From Solibacillus sp. FSL R5-0449 (GTDB taxonomy: Bacteria > Bacillota > Bacilli > Bacillales_A > Planococcaceae), in NCBI RefSeq assembly GCF_037975215.1, contig NZ_CP150239.1, forward strand, positions 112,501 through 176,500: a stretch of 64,000 nucleotides of DNA, written 5' to 3'. Made by a program: the position numbers and the translations under genes. The notes beneath the pieces are model-generated. The model ran no database searches. It had not been told where the DNA came from and saw nothing but the letters and a program-made list of their open reading frames with translations. The number at the start of each line of letters is the position of its first letter. The first letter of the stretch is position 1. This document shows positions 54,771-64,000 of this stretch, piece after piece.

Positions 54771-57700
54771 ATGGACTCGAAAAAAGCACAAAAACTTTCA
54801 AAGGCAGCGGTCGCAACGGTTTTGGCGACAAGTGGTGTGCTGGTCGCAATACCTCACCAGGCAAATGCCTATTCATTCAGTGATTTAAATCCCAATGCGG
54901 ATTATTATGAGCCGATTATCGATTTAGCCAACCGTAAAATTGCAACAGGCTATTCAAACGGTACATTTAAACCAAACGCAGCAATTACTCGTGAAGATGC
55001 CGCAAAAATGCTGGCACTGACGATTGATGTTAATATAACAAATCCAAAAAATCCCGGCTTTAAAGATGTGACGGTGAATAATCCAAACTATCGTTACATC
55101 GCTGCATTGGCAGAAGCGGGTGTCATTAATGGCTATTCAGATAAAACTTTTAAGCCAAAAGAGCCGATTACACGCGGACAAATGGCGAAAATATTAACGC
55201 TTGGCTTCAAGTTTGGCGTTTCCACAAAACTTAACCACGGTTTTAAGGATGTTTCGAATAAAAATGCCAATGCATATTTTATACAGACACTTTACGATTT
55301 GAATATAACAAAAGGAAAAACTCCTGTTTCATTTGATCCATTTAATACCGTAACACGCGGACAGATGGCGACTTTTATTTGGCGTGCAGAAAAAGCAGAC
55401 CGTGGCAACCCTGTCTACGTAGTCGGGGATATTGTAGGAAATCAAATATACATAAACGGTGTCGCGTACACTGTGGCATCCCATTTACGCAGTATTATTA
55501 ATGCGGGAAATCAAAATGTATTAAAAGGTGCCTATATCGAAGGAAGCTATTCAGGGAAGACCCTACAAAATATTTCGAAGCTGACAATCAATGCGAGCGG
55601 AAATTCTTCGCGTTTATTGGCGCTTGATGGGGGCTATTCTTCGTTTGCAGGAGAACTTGTCGTTCATGGAAGCTATGTTCGCTTTAAAAATATTAATTTT
55701 ACAGGACGTGTAGAAGTTGCAGAAGCACCTCGACGTTCTCTTGGCGCATTGGAGAATGTACGCATTGCAAGTATAGGAAACTTCGCATCGTTTATCGACT
55801 GGGGAACACCTACAGATCCGAAAAATGAAGATTTCCTAAACCCTGTGGATAAGGAAACGCTACAGGATAAGCCGGATCCGACAAAACCTGAGCACCTGCA
55901 AAAGTATACTGAACGGATGGCGAACATTAAGAAGTATGTGGATTTTGAAAATGCGGATATTCGTCAATTGTATGTAACGGCTGACCGTACGTTTTTAAAA
56001 GCCAACTATGATATCGACCGCCTGACAGTTCAGGGAAATGTAGCAAATATAGAGCTGTATGCAAGCCCGAAAGCAATGTATATTGATACGGACTATAATG
56101 TTTCTATTTATGGGGTTCATGACATTCAATACGTGTATAAAAATACATTGAAAAATGTGCACCTGAATACAGACAGCACATATGATTTTTATTACATTAC
56201 ATCGAGCAATGGCTTTACGAATCTTGGAACACATGCTTATATCTCTAAGGCAATCATTCCGAAAAATAAAACCGTAAATGATGTGTTTGACGATTATAAA
56301 ACGGATGACCCGAACATTGGATATGTAGAGGACGAAGACGGAAAAGCGGTTGACCGTGATCCGGTTGAAAATACGATTGTTACCGATGTTACGTCTCCAA
56401 CTATTACACAGCTGGATGTGGAAGCGGGCGGATCGACAGCCGATGTGACATTAACAGCAGATGAAGATGGTACGTACTACTATGTCATTAAAAAGGCGAA
56501 TGAAAAAGCGCCGACAATAAGCGAGATTAAAACAGGCGGTACAAAATATAACGGCAATGGTCCACTCGTAATGGACGAGCCTGTGAAATTTACTGTATCC
56601 GGTCTGGAGACAATGACGGACTATGTCATTTATGCAATCGTCATTGATGATGCGGATAATGTATCGGAGAAGGAAGAGCAGGAATTCTCGACAATCGATA
56701 ACCGACCACCGACATTCCGCCTCGATAAAGGCGAAACGATGTATGGCGGTAAGCGTGTACAATTTGTTATTAAGGGAATTACCGAGCCGGGCGAATACTA
56801 TTACTATATTCGCGAAAAATCACCCGTTACGATGCCGGATCCGACTGTCGATGAAATTATGAAACGCTATACGGGAAAAGGGACAATTACAAAACCTGAT
56901 GATGTTGTCATTACTGAAACGAAATATGGTGCAACTCCTGCAATCGGTGATATTAAGCCAAATACAGAGTATGAAATATATGCGGTGATGGTCGATAAAT
57001 CAGGAAATAAAATGCGCAACCCTGCTCCGAAGATTACGTTGAAGACAGAAGCACCGGATACGACTTATCCGTATGTTATTAATACTGAATTAACGCCTGT
57101 AAGTTCATCTAATTCAAATGAAGGTTACTTTTACATTTCAGTCAGTGAAGAGTTAGATAAAGCAAGCGCTGAAAATGTTAATAACTATGTATTATCAGGA
57201 ACCGGCATTGTCAATATTACAGGTCAAAAAGAAATTAAACCTAGTGAAGTAATTTATTCTGATAAACGTATTCGTATTAAGATTCCTTCTGTTACAGCAT
57301 TGGTAAATGGAGATACAATTCGTGCAACGGTATTACCAGGAGTAAAAGACTTGGCGGAAAATGAATTTGAAAGCGCGCTAACAGCTCCTGGAGGAAATCC
57401 ACCACGTAACTATGCGGTATATAACCATACCGATGCATTAGCGCCAAAATTAAAGATTGATAAAGTTGAATCTTCACCAACAGACAACAAATTTTTAATT
57501 GACGTAACGACCAATAAAGCTGGTACTTATTACTATATGATATTGGAGAATGGATATTTTGATGATAAAGATACTATTACACCACGAGATTTTGTTGATG
57601 AATTTGATTCTGAAACAGTAACTGGAAAATTTCAAACGGATAGTTTAAATGATTATTTAGCTAAAGGTACCGGACCGGCAGAATTAGGGAAAATTACATT

Positions 57701-59171
57701 GCCGCCTATTTCTAGACCAAGTGGAATCAGTGAATTTAAAGATTACTCTATTTATATTTTGCTAAAGGATCGTTCAGGAAAGATATCCGTTTGGGATCAA
57801 AAAACATTGATTACTGATACAAAGCCACCATTGACTTCGAATTATATTATTCAGTCACCAATAACAGGAATAGATAGATATAAAAATGAAACAGCTTTAA
57901 TAACATTTAATTCAGATGAGGATGGTACACTTCATGTGGCAGCAATCCCTAAGTATAGAAAAGATCCAAATAATACCAATACCTATATATGGAATACAGA
58001 TTCTAAAGGTGCAGACTATTTTAATCATACGACCAAAGGTTTATTAGAAACCCGTTCGGAAATTAAGAATATCAATAATACTTCCTTTGATAATAAAACA
58101 CGTTTACAATACTTTACAAGTTTTGCTAACCAGGCTGGTCTTTATAAAAAAGAAGGGTTTAAAGCTGGTAATCCAACAGTTGAAATTACAAACTTAGATC
58201 CACATATGGAATATTCATTTTTAATAGGTGTAGAAGATGTATATGGTAATTTTACGATAAGAGAGGTAGATAATGATACTCCACCAATATCGACAGATGA
58301 GCCGAATGGTAAACTAATTGTTAAGGATTTTTATACGGATGGTGTGAAGCCATATCTTACAAATTCAGTTATTTATCGTAAAGGAGATCCGTTAGAAACT
58401 AATACAGCGGAATTTACCATTACTTTTAATGAGTCAATTATGCGACAAAATGATGTAAGTAAGTTTAACAAGTCTAGTATTATACCAGGTTTTGATTTAT
58501 CAAAAATAATGAAAATAACAGATAACAGCTCAGATAATATCACTGATCAGTTTTCAGTGAAGAGCTATACCCCTGGAACGTCGACAGGTAGTCAGTCGAC
58601 TTTAGTAATAACAACATCAACTGCTGTATCTTCTACAGCTAGTGACACGATAAGAGTTACAATGCTTGAAAATAACGAAGACGCATATGATTATGTAGAC
58701 AAAAATGCATTTAATCTAGATGTCATCGGTAAGTACTACTGGCCAGGTAAGATTAAAAATGAATATTGGGGCGCAGAACTTGTTAATCCGTCGATATTAA
58801 ATGGTAGGAAATATTCTAAAAAACTAGAAGTCGGTGTAGGATTTGGTGTTGTTATAGGTAGAGATAATGACCTTGATTTAACTATAAACCAAACGCTATA
58901 TTACGCAACTCTCGTAAATAAAACAAAGGTAACTTCTGAAGAGATTTTTGCAGCTTATAGAGGATATACAGTGTCGGGGATACAAACAGTGCAAACAAAA
59001 ACCCTAACAGCAAAAGATATTGCTGGAGTGATTGAGTTAACGCTTCCCGAAAACGAAAACGATACAGCAGTATTTAGAGAAGATGATCATATAGCGGCAT
59101 TTACTATAGATGATTTCGGGAATATAGTTTGGTTGTATGAAAATTCTAATAACTATATAAAAATTAAGTAA
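54771..59171 (+). CDS. SLH-domain S-layer-like surface protein
   Basis: A 1466-residue exported protein. A signal peptide (1-33, ending HQANA) is followed by three SLH domains: about 34-80 (ATGYSNGTFKPNAAITR), 92-145 (INGYSDKTFKPKEPITRGQMA) and 155-205 (TKGKTPVSFDPFNTVTRGQMA), which anchor it to pyruvylated wall polymer. A beta-rich region and a series of beta-sandwich-like repeats follow; each repeat carries a DEDGTYYYVI or NKAGTYYYMI-like strand. The sequence becomes markedly more AT-rich after about 57.1 kb, suggesting a replaced C-terminal part. ATG at 54771 is 10 bases from AAGGAGGG; the frame is open back to 54729. It may form an S-layer or be a minor surface protein. Confidence 0.92.
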   Translation: MDSKKAQKLSKAAVATVLATSGVLVAIPHQANAYSFSDLNPNADYYEPIIDLANRKIATGYSNGTFKPNAAITREDAAKMLALTIDVNITNPKNPGFKDVTVNNPNYRYIAALAEAGVINGYSDKTFKPKEPITRGQMAKILTLGFKFGVSTKLNHGFKDVSNKNANAYFIQTLYDLNITKGKTPVSFDPFNTVTRGQMATFIWRAEKADRGNPVYVVGDIVGNQIYINGVAYTVASHLRSIINAGNQNVLKGAYIEGSYSGKTLQNISKLTINASGNSSRLLALDGGYSSFAGELVVHGSYVRFKNINFTGRVEVAEAPRRSLGALENVRIASIGNFASFIDWGTPTDPKNEDFLNPVDKETLQDKPDPTKPEHLQKYTERMANIKKYVDFENADIRQLYVTADRTFLKANYDIDRLTVQGNVANIELYASPKAMYIDTDYNVSIYGVHDIQYVYKNTLKNVHLNTDSTYDFYYITSSNGFTNLGTHAYISKAIIPKNKTVNDVFDDYKTDDPNIGYVEDEDGKAVDRDPVENTIVTDVTSPTITQLDVEAGGSTADVTLTADEDGTYYYVIKKANEKAPTISEIKTGGTKYNGNGPLVMDEPVKFTVSGLETMTDYVIYAIVIDDADNVSEKEEQEFSTIDNRPPTFRLDKGETMYGGKRVQFVIKGITEPGEYYYYIREKSPVTMPDPTVDEIMKRYTGKGTITKPDDVVITETKYGATPAIGDIKPNTEYEIYAVMVDKSGNKMRNPAPKITLKTEAPDTTYPYVINTELTPVSSSNSNEGYFYISVSEELDKASAENVNNYVLSGTGIVNITGQKEIKPSEVIYSDKRIRIKIPSVTALVNGDTIRATVLPGVKDLAENEFESALTAPGGNPPRNYAVYNHTDALAPKLKIDKVESSPTDNKFLIDVTTNKAGTYYYMILENGYFDDKDTITPRDFVDEFDSETVTGKFQTDSLNDYLAKGTGPAELGKITLPPISRPSGISEFKDYSIYILLKDRSGKISVWDQKTLITDTKPPLTSNYIIQSPITGIDRYKNETALITFNSDEDGTLHVAAIPKYRKDPNNTNTYIWNTDSKGADYFNHTTKGLLETRSEIKNINNTSFDNKTRLQYFTSFANQAGLYKKEGFKAGNPTVEITNLDPHMEYSFLIGVEDVYGNFTIREVDNDTPPISTDEPNGKLIVKDFYTDGVKPYLTNSVIYRKGDPLETNTAEFTITFNESIMRQNDVSKFNKSSIIPGFDLSKIMKITDNSSDNITDQFSVKSYTPGTSTGSQSTLVITTSTAVSSTASDTIRVTMLENNEDAYDYVDKNAFNLDVIGKYYWPGKIKNEYWGAELVNPSILNGRKYSKKLEVGVGFGVVIGRDNDLDLTINQTLYYATLVNKTKVTSEEIFAAYRGYTVSGIQTVQTKTLTAKDIAGVIELTLPENENDTAVFREDDHIAAFTIDDFGNIVWLYENSNNYIKIK

Positions 59172-59244
59172 AATTTCCTGTGCTGGATATATGCAAAATT
59201 AAACTTTAAATGGGAATGTAGTACAACAAGTGCTTGAAAAGTAA

Positions 59245-59288
59245 AAACCAACTCCACAAAGCGAAAGCCATGTGGGGTTGGTTTTTTA
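59245..59288 (+). terminator. Terminator of the SLH gene
   Basis: AAAACCAACTCCACA pairs with TGTGGGGTTGGTTTT, followed by a T run. Confidence 0.9.
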
Positions 59289-59368
59289 TTTTGTAATTAT
59301 TCATATTTCCAGAACCCCTCAACTTATAAAATTTTTCCTTCTTTATTATAAAATAATGCCTCTTTTTA

Positions 59369-59396
59369 ACCTTCTTCGCATCGTTTTCATAAAATA
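59369..59396 (+). promoter_or_regulatory. Candidate SigK-type promoter
   Basis: AC (59369-59370), a 17-base spacer and CATAAAATA (59388-59396) fit the mother-cell SigK pattern. It lies in the 569-base gap before the CotB-like gene, which would then have a leader of about 340 bases. The rest of the gap shows no gene. Confidence 0.3.
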
Positions 59397-59740
59397 TATA
59401 GCAATTAAATTATGAAAAGGATACAGGAGTGAATTGTATTTGAGTAATCACAGTTAGATGATTGTTGTTATTTAAGATTTGAAAATAACAGCAATAACTA
59501 CCTTTATTTATTTCCAATTGTGAAAGCTAATTCCGAAAAGACCTGCTTATTAAACAGCCGTGTAGTACAAAGCCTTTCTTGGTTTAAATCTATAGTTACC
59601 TCTTTACTAAAAGGCAATTTATTACGCTCGGGTTAAATGCCGTTAATGTAAAGTTTTGAAACAGTGGGCGATTTACCTCTTTATTAAAAAAAGGAATTCA
59701 TATTATTTCAGTAAGCTAAAAATAGGAGGAGTATAACATC

Positions 59741-60250
59741 ATGAACAGAGACTTAATGCTTTCGCTTGTCGGGAAAGTTGTAAAAATCGACAGAGGTGGT
59801 CCAGAGTCACGCGTTGGAATGTTGCTGGCAGTAGAAGGGGATTATTTTGTGCTATTCACGAAAGATGATGGTGTTGTTTACTACAAAATGCAACACGTAA
59901 AGAGTATTACACTTCATGCTAAGGGCGGTCTAGACAAAGGATTCGAAGGAAATGAAAATGTAGGTTACTACCAAGGCGAAGATTTCAAGTCCGTCATTAC
60001 GAATTTTAGACATAGCTGGGTAAAGGTAAACCGCGGTGGCCCGGAATCACTTGAGGGGATTTTAAATGAGGTTGAAGATGATTACGTAACGATTTTCTCT
60101 AAGGAAGAAGTTATCCAGCTTTCAATGTTCCATATTCGCAATATCAGCTTCGGTGTAAAAGAAGAGAGCCAAGAAGAAGGTCAGGAAGCTCAAAGTCAAG
60201 AAGCAAAAAGTAGTTCGAATTCAAAGTCTTCAGGAAACAGAAGAAAGTAA
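59741..60250 (+). CDS. CotB-like spore coat protein
   Basis: A 169-residue protein with two copies of the CotB-type unit. GGPES is at 19-23 and 99-103, each followed by a G-hydrophobic, DY and then H-V/I-x-x-I strand (MQHVKSI, FHIRNI). The C-terminus is Ser/Lys/Gln-rich (SQEAKSSSNSKSSGNRRK), as in CotB. It is shorter than Bacillus subtilis CotB (three units plus a long Ser tail). It is expected in the outer spore coat and made in the mother cell. AGGAGGAG precedes the ATG. Confidence 0.85.
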   Translation: MNRDLMLSLVGKVVKIDRGGPESRVGMLLAVEGDYFVLFTKDDGVVYYKMQHVKSITLHAKGGLDKGFEGNENVGYYQGEDFKSVITNFRHSWVKVNRGGPESLEGILNEVEDDYVTIFSKEEVIQLSMFHIRNISFGVKEESQEEGQEAQSQEAKSSSNSKSSGNRRK

Positions 60251-60320
60251 TAGCTTATTTAGCCACTTAAAAAGTCATTAAACTAATATTCGTGCCAAAA
60301 TCCTAAAAGAAGGAGGTGAA

Positions 60321-60524
60321 ATGGTGCTCATTTTATTTATAATCCTCTACTTCTCAATAGTGGGAGGTTTATTTTATAAATTATATATTTCAGCTCCAAT
60401 TGAACAAAGACTAGTCAACGGGCCAGGAATCGAACCAGTAATGGAACTAGAGAAAGAAGTAGCACATGAACCAGTAAGATCGAAATTTATTAGTAATGAG
60501 GCGGCGGATATTAATGTGGGATAG
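60321..60524 (+). CDS. Small single-pass membrane protein
   Basis: A 67-residue protein with one N-terminal membrane segment (2-24) and a short acidic tail. No family is recognised. AGAAGGAGGTGAA before the ATG is an excellent ribosome site, which makes the gene credible. It overlaps the next permease gene by 11 bases, so the two are probably translated together and may form a complex. Confidence 0.72.
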   Translation: MVLILFIILYFSIVGGLFYKLYISAPIEQRLVNGPGIEPVMELEKEVAHEPVRSKFISNEAADINVG

Positions 60525-61869
60525 CTCGCTCATCATGATGCTTATTATCTTTACATTCACGATTGTCTTTATGTTATGGAGACCTAAGAATGTGAACGAA
60601 ACGGTTCCAACAACTATCGGGGCGGCAATTGTGTTAATCCTGGGTATTGTATCGTGGACTGACATTCTTGATATTCTGGGCATCGTCAGTGGACCTTCAC
60701 TTACAATCCTTTCGACCATTATGATGACGATTGTTTTGGAAAGTATCGGCTTTTTTAAGTGGATTGCGTTCAACATTGTCAACAGGTCTAAAGGATCTGG
60801 CATTAGGCTCTACGTTTATACAAATTTGCTCTGCTTTTTGATGACAGTGCTGTTTAATAATGATGGCAGTATTTTGATTACTACACCAATCATCATTCGT
60901 ATAGTCCAACTACTCAAATTTAAACCGCATCAAATGTATCCATACTTAATTTCAGGCGCCCTTATTGCTACAGCTGCCAGTGCCCCCATTGCAGTTAGTA
61001 ATATTTCGAACTTAATTGCACTGAAAATTATCGGACTCACTTTAAATGATTATGTACTTATGATGTTTATCCCATCGATGATTGGTATTTTTGTTATCGC
61101 CTGGCTGCTTTTTTTATATTTCAAAAAGGATATACCGAAAGTTTCTATAATGTTTCCCTTAAAACGTGCACACCTCCATTCTACTCAATTATATACTCAT
61201 CCTCTTGATCCGGCAGGCAATCCGGAAGATATCGACTGGAAGATGTTCAAAATATGTATCCTCATTATTATAACAACTCGAACTGCGTTTTTTGCCCTCA
61301 CTCCTTTTGGTATCTCGCTGGAATTTATCGGCTTATTCGGTGCTGCCATCCTCATTATTTATCGGTGGATCCATATACGCATTGGAATTAAAGATGTGAT
61401 AAGAAATACACCATGGCAAATATTTTTATTTGCCTTTAATATGTATGTCCTTGTTTATGGTCTCAAAAATGTCGGTTTAAACGACTTCATTGTATCTTCG
61501 ATAAGCGATGTCATAGCTCAGGATGCATTACAGGCAACGATTATTATGGGAATGCTGACTACTGTGCTTTCAAATTTAGTAAATAATTTACCGGCCGTCA
61601 TGCTTAGTACAATGGCAATTGTTGATATGGGACTGGAACCTCTTATTGTACAGATTGCATATCTCGCCAGTGTAATCGGGAGTGATATAGGAGCGCTGTT
61701 AACACCGATTGGTACACTTGCCACATTAATTTGGATGTTTGAACTTAAAAAGTTTGGTGTGAAAATGACATGGCGGAAATATTTGAAAGTTACATTCCTC
61801 GTTATTCCAATTGGATTGTTTGTCAGTTTATTTAGTTTGTATTTATGGATTATGCTGGTTGTTCAGTAG
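60514..61869 (+). CDS. ArsB/NhaD (SLC13-like) permease
   Basis: A 451-residue membrane protein with about 11 hydrophobic segments of the ion-transporter superfamily. It has FNNDGSILITTPI in the first half and NLVNNLPAVMLST in the second, the paired conserved loops of ArsB/NhaD proteins, plus GSDIGALLTPIGTLATLIWM. It could move arsenite or another anion, or exchange Na+. No ars regulator or reductase is present, and it lies between two coat-protein genes. ATG at 60514 follows GAGGCGG. Confidence 0.85.
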   Translation: MWDSSLIMMLIIFTFTIVFMLWRPKNVNETVPTTIGAAIVLILGIVSWTDILDILGIVSGPSLTILSTIMMTIVLESIGFFKWIAFNIVNRSKGSGIRLYVYTNLLCFLMTVLFNNDGSILITTPIIIRIVQLLKFKPHQMYPYLISGALIATAASAPIAVSNISNLIALKIIGLTLNDYVLMMFIPSMIGIFVIAWLLFLYFKKDIPKVSIMFPLKRAHLHSTQLYTHPLDPAGNPEDIDWKMFKICILIIITTRTAFFALTPFGISLEFIGLFGAAILIIYRWIHIRIGIKDVIRNTPWQIFLFAFNMYVLVYGLKNVGLNDFIVSSISDVIAQDALQATIIMGMLTTVLSNLVNNLPAVMLSTMAIVDMGLEPLIVQIAYLASVIGSDIGALLTPIGTLATLIWMFELKKFGVKMTWRKYLKVTFLVIPIGLFVSLFSLYLWIMLVVQ

Positions 61870-61884
61870 ATAGGAGGAAGTAAT

Positions 61885-62559
61885 TTGTATGACATATGGC
61901 TAGGAGATCAAAAAGTATATGTCACAGTCAGTTTAATAGGAGATCAGCTTTTTAAAGGGATTATTTTCGATAGCGGCAGCGACATTATTGTATTATTTAA
62001 CGGAGAAAATTTTATTTATATCCCCGTGAGCCATATTGAGTATATTGTAGCGGATACACCAGATACTGAATTTGCAGAGCCTTCCGATTCTCCGATTATT
62101 CCTTTGATAGATAATAAAAAGAATTTAACATTTGAGAGTATCCTGAAAGAGGCAAAGGGAATTAACCAGGAAATATGTATTATCGGTAAAAAGTACTTAT
62201 ATGGCACGATTCTTGAGGTTATGGAGGATTATCTTGTGTTCGATTCACCTATTTATAAAGAAATCTATATTCCCATAAAACATATAAAATGGCTTATTCC
62301 TTATACGTCTAACGAGCGACCGTATGGTTTAACTGAGACAGAGTTTAGCTGGAAACAAGCAAAAAAGGAGTTTGAAGCGAATTTCCAACAACAGCTGGCG
62401 GTACTATTGAATAAGCTGATCGTGTTAAATATGGGGGAGAAAACACATCATATCGGGAAAGTAAAAAGTATTAACGGCAAGATGCTCGAGCTGATAACAG
62501 CAAAAGAGAAACGGACGTATGTAAATATTGAACATATCCAAACAATACATTGCGTATAG
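61885..62559 (+). CDS. Putative spore coat protein, CotB/DUF2642-like
   Basis: A 224-residue protein built of three similar beta units. Each ends in a strand plus histidine motif: IPVSHIEYI (about 46-54), IPIKHIKWLI (about 131-140) and VNIEHIQTI near the C-terminus. This resembles the Lsm-like unit of CotB and DUF2642 coat proteins but lacks GGPES. TTG at 61885 with AGGAGGA upstream is the start; the ATG at 61889 is out of frame. It lies 15 bases after the permease, in the same operon. Confidence 0.68.
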   Translation: MYDIWLGDQKVYVTVSLIGDQLFKGIIFDSGSDIIVLFNGENFIYIPVSHIEYIVADTPDTEFAEPSDSPIIPLIDNKKNLTFESILKEAKGINQEICIIGKKYLYGTILEVMEDYLVFDSPIYKEIYIPIKHIKWLIPYTSNERPYGLTETEFSWKQAKKEFEANFQQQLAVLLNKLIVLNMGEKTHHIGKVKSINGKMLELITAKEKRTYVNIEHIQTIHCV

Positions 62560-62602
62560 GCAACGCTGTAAAAGCAGTGTTATGTAATGCCTATAGTTTT
62601 TA
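62556..62602 (+). terminator. Possible terminator of the coat-permease operon
   Basis: ATAGGCA (62556-62562) pairs with TGCCTAT (62588-62594) around an inner hairpin ACGCTG/AGCAGTGT, then AGTTTTT. A second stem-loop lies at 62659-62692. Confidence 0.65.
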
Positions 62603-62658
62603 CATGTAAGCAAACTTATATAGAAATTTGTCGAAGTAAAATTAAAATAACAATCTGT

Positions 62659-62692
62659 AAGACACAATTCAATTTGAATTAGTGTCTTTTTT
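62659..62692 (+). terminator. Second terminator-like hairpin
   Basis: AGACACAATTCAA pairs imperfectly with TTGAATTAGTGTCT, followed by TTTTTT. The rest of the 421-base gap to 62980 is AT-rich and shows nothing else. Confidence 0.7.
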
Positions 62693-62980
62693 ATTGTGTT
62701 GCTGGATTTTCACTAAAAACATTATACAAACCTAGTAAAATTCAACGGAAATTATAAATGAATAGAAATTTAAAAATTGAACAATAAAACTGAAAAAGTA
62801 ACTTAAATATTAGGATTGAAAGCAAAGCATAAAGGGTAAACGTTTTAGAGGAAAAGTAAAAAATTGAAAATAAAAGGTTATACAAATATTTATTTTGTAC
62901 AACGTTGAACGATGAGAAGAAATCTACATATGAAAAAGAGCGAATATCATCATTTAAATAATTTATAGGGGAGCGCAAAT

Positions 62981-64000
62981 ATGAAAAAAAAGGTCATTGT
63001 TATTGGTGCTGGTGTAGCTGGCATGGCAAGTGCAATTCGTCTACAGCAAGCGGGTTATGAAGTGGAATTGTTTGAAAAGGAAGGAATGCCGGGCGGGAAA
63101 ATGCATCGTATTGAAAAGGATGGTTTTAAATTTGATTTAGGACCGACCATTGTGATGATGCCTGAACTATACAGGGAGGTTTTCGAATTATGCGGCCGGG
63201 ACCCTGATGACTACATACCAATGGAAAAACTCAATCCAATGTTTCAAGTGTATTTTAAAGACGAGATGGATCGCCCTTATAAAGGTTCGTCTGACTTAAC
63301 CGAAATGATGAAAACACTGGAAAGTATAAACCCTGATGATGCACAAGGTTTTCTGGATTACTTACAGGAAATATATAAACGCTTTATCATCGCAAAGAAT
63401 TATTTTATCCAACGGCCTTTCCGCAAATTTAAAGACTTTTACAATCCATTTATGATTAAGCAAACTTTAAAATTAAAAATCTTCGATAGTGCCGATCATT
63501 TTATTGGTAAATATATAAAAGATGAACGAATTAAAAATATGCTTAGTTTTCAAACATTGTACATAGGTATCTCCCCATACAACGGACCATCACTGTATTC
63601 CATTATTCCTATGATTGAATTTCTGTACGGGGTTTGGTTTATCAAAGGCGGGATGCACACAATGGCGACATCGATGGAAAAACTGTTTTATGAACTCGGT
63701 GGTAAAATCCACTACAATGCCAATGTCGAGAAAATTTCCATCGAGTCCGGTCGTGCCGATGGAATTTATGTAAATGGCAGAAAAGAAGAGGCAGATTACG
63801 TTATGTGTAATGCCGACTTCCCATATGCAATGAAGGAGCTTGTTCAAGATAAAAAGGCGAAGGGGAAATACACCGATGAAAAAATTGATGCGATGAAGTA
63901 TTCCTGCTCATGCTTCCTTCTTTATTTAGGAACGAACCGCAAATACGACCAAATAGAAGGCGTGCATAACTTTGTCTTCAAAAGTGAGATGAAGAAAAAT
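62981..64000 (+). CDS. Carotenoid (phytoene/diapophytoene) desaturase, 5' part
   Basis: The first 340 codons, cut by the window end. The N-terminal FAD motif KKVIVIGAGVAGMASAIRLQQAGYEVELFE and the following MPGGKMHRIEKDGFKFDLGPTIVMMPELY are typical of CrtI/CrtN-type desaturases. GGMHTMATSMEKLFYELGGKI is a further family block. In Firmicutes this usually means the C30 carotenoid pathway (CrtN desaturase or the related CrtP/CrtNb oxidase); which one cannot be decided without the rest. AGGGGAGCG precedes the ATG. Confidence 0.9.
   Translation, partial: MKKKVIVIGAGVAGMASAIRLQQAGYEVELFEKEGMPGGKMHRIEKDGFKFDLGPTIVMMPELYREVFELCGRDPDDYIPMEKLNPMFQVYFKDEMDRPYKGSSDLTEMMKTLESINPDDAQGFLDYLQEIYKRFIIAKNYFIQRPFRKFKDFYNPFMIKQTLKLKIFDSADHFIGKYIKDERIKNMLSFQTLYIGISPYNGPSLYSIIPMIEFLYGVWFIKGGMHTMATSMEKLFYELGGKIHYNANVEKISIESGRADGIYVNGRKEEADYVMCNADFPYAMKELVQDKKAKGKYTDEKIDAMKYSCSCFLLYLGTNRKYDQIEGVHNFVFKSEMKKN

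Noticed and set aside
60514-61869. An arsenic resistance operon
   Set aside because: Only an ArsB/NhaD-type permease is present; there is no arsR, arsC or arsA, and the flanking genes are coat-related.

Overview
The window looks like chromosomal DNA of an endospore-forming, low-GC Gram-positive of the Planococcaceae/Caryophanaceae type (Solibacillus/Lysinibacillus-like). This rests on a Bacillus-type 23S and 5S rRNA pair, a lutABC operon with a GntR regulator, a seven-gene mrp antiporter operon, a Tlp small acid-soluble spore protein, CotB-like coat proteins, an SLH-domain S-layer-like protein, strong AAGGAGG ribosome binding sites and frequent TTG starts. The genus is inferred from gene content and style; no database was consulted. 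I saw no insertion sequence, prophage, tRNA or CRISPR array.

Layout. 1-3.3 kb: the distal part of an rRNA operon. 3.4-10.2 kb: a LytTR regulator divergent from isocitrate lyase (aceA), a glyoxylate-type aminotransferase, adenine deaminase, a family-2 glycosyltransferase and a DUF1232 protein. 10.3-15.5 kb: an amino-sugar-kinase-like gene overlapping an argininosuccinate-lyase-like gene, an EamA exporter, a GNAT enzyme and a PfkB kinase. 16-19 kb: an XRE/TPR regulator followed by a YxlEFG-like ABC system. 19-25.6 kb: DUF421, an Fsr-like MFS exporter, lutABC with its regulator, and a UspA-like protein divergent from mrp. 25.9-31.7 kb: mrpABCDEFG. 32-35.7 kb: a GntR-controlled ABC exporter and a metallophosphoesterase. 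35.9-43 kb: mixed housekeeping genes (rhodanese, AlaX, XRE, GGT, Gfo/Idh/MocA, CoA-disulfide reductase). 43.5-54.2 kb: Tlp, a P-type Ca2+-ATPase, a P-loop protein, an SDR enzyme, a DUF1722 protein, a formamidase/acetamidase, two orphans and a CoA transferase. 54.8-59.2 kb: the large SLH protein. 59.7-62.6 kb: a coat-protein and permease cluster. From 63 kb: a carotenoid desaturase cut by the window edge.

The most unusual signals are non-coding. Two intergenic arrays of the word (T/A)TATTAGAA, phased at 19-21 bp, lie at 15.55-15.86 kb (13 units, + orientation) and 35.67-35.84 kb (9 units, - orientation). They share the same internal irregularity, and a two-word remnant occurs at 31.93 kb. A cluster of five perfect and two near-perfect DnaA boxes, all in one orientation, fills the gap behind mrpG (31.76-32.10 kb) far from any replication-initiation gene. 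Other points of interest are an ATTCTGTTA repeat set between the LytTR gene and aceA, a perfect 9-bp operator on the GntR-ABC promoter, a hairpin-rich leader-like region at 42.95-43.10 kb, two genes whose best-placed starts are ATA and ATT, a glycosyltransferase that has lost its DxD motif, and a compositional break inside the SLH protein gene.

How the genes fit together: aceA makes glyoxylate, which the next gene's aminotransferase probably consumes. Adenine deaminase beside it links to purine salvage and catabolism. mrp, the UspA-like protein and the P-type ATPase serve ion homeostasis, and lutABC serves lactate oxidation. Tlp and the CotB-like proteins belong to the spore.
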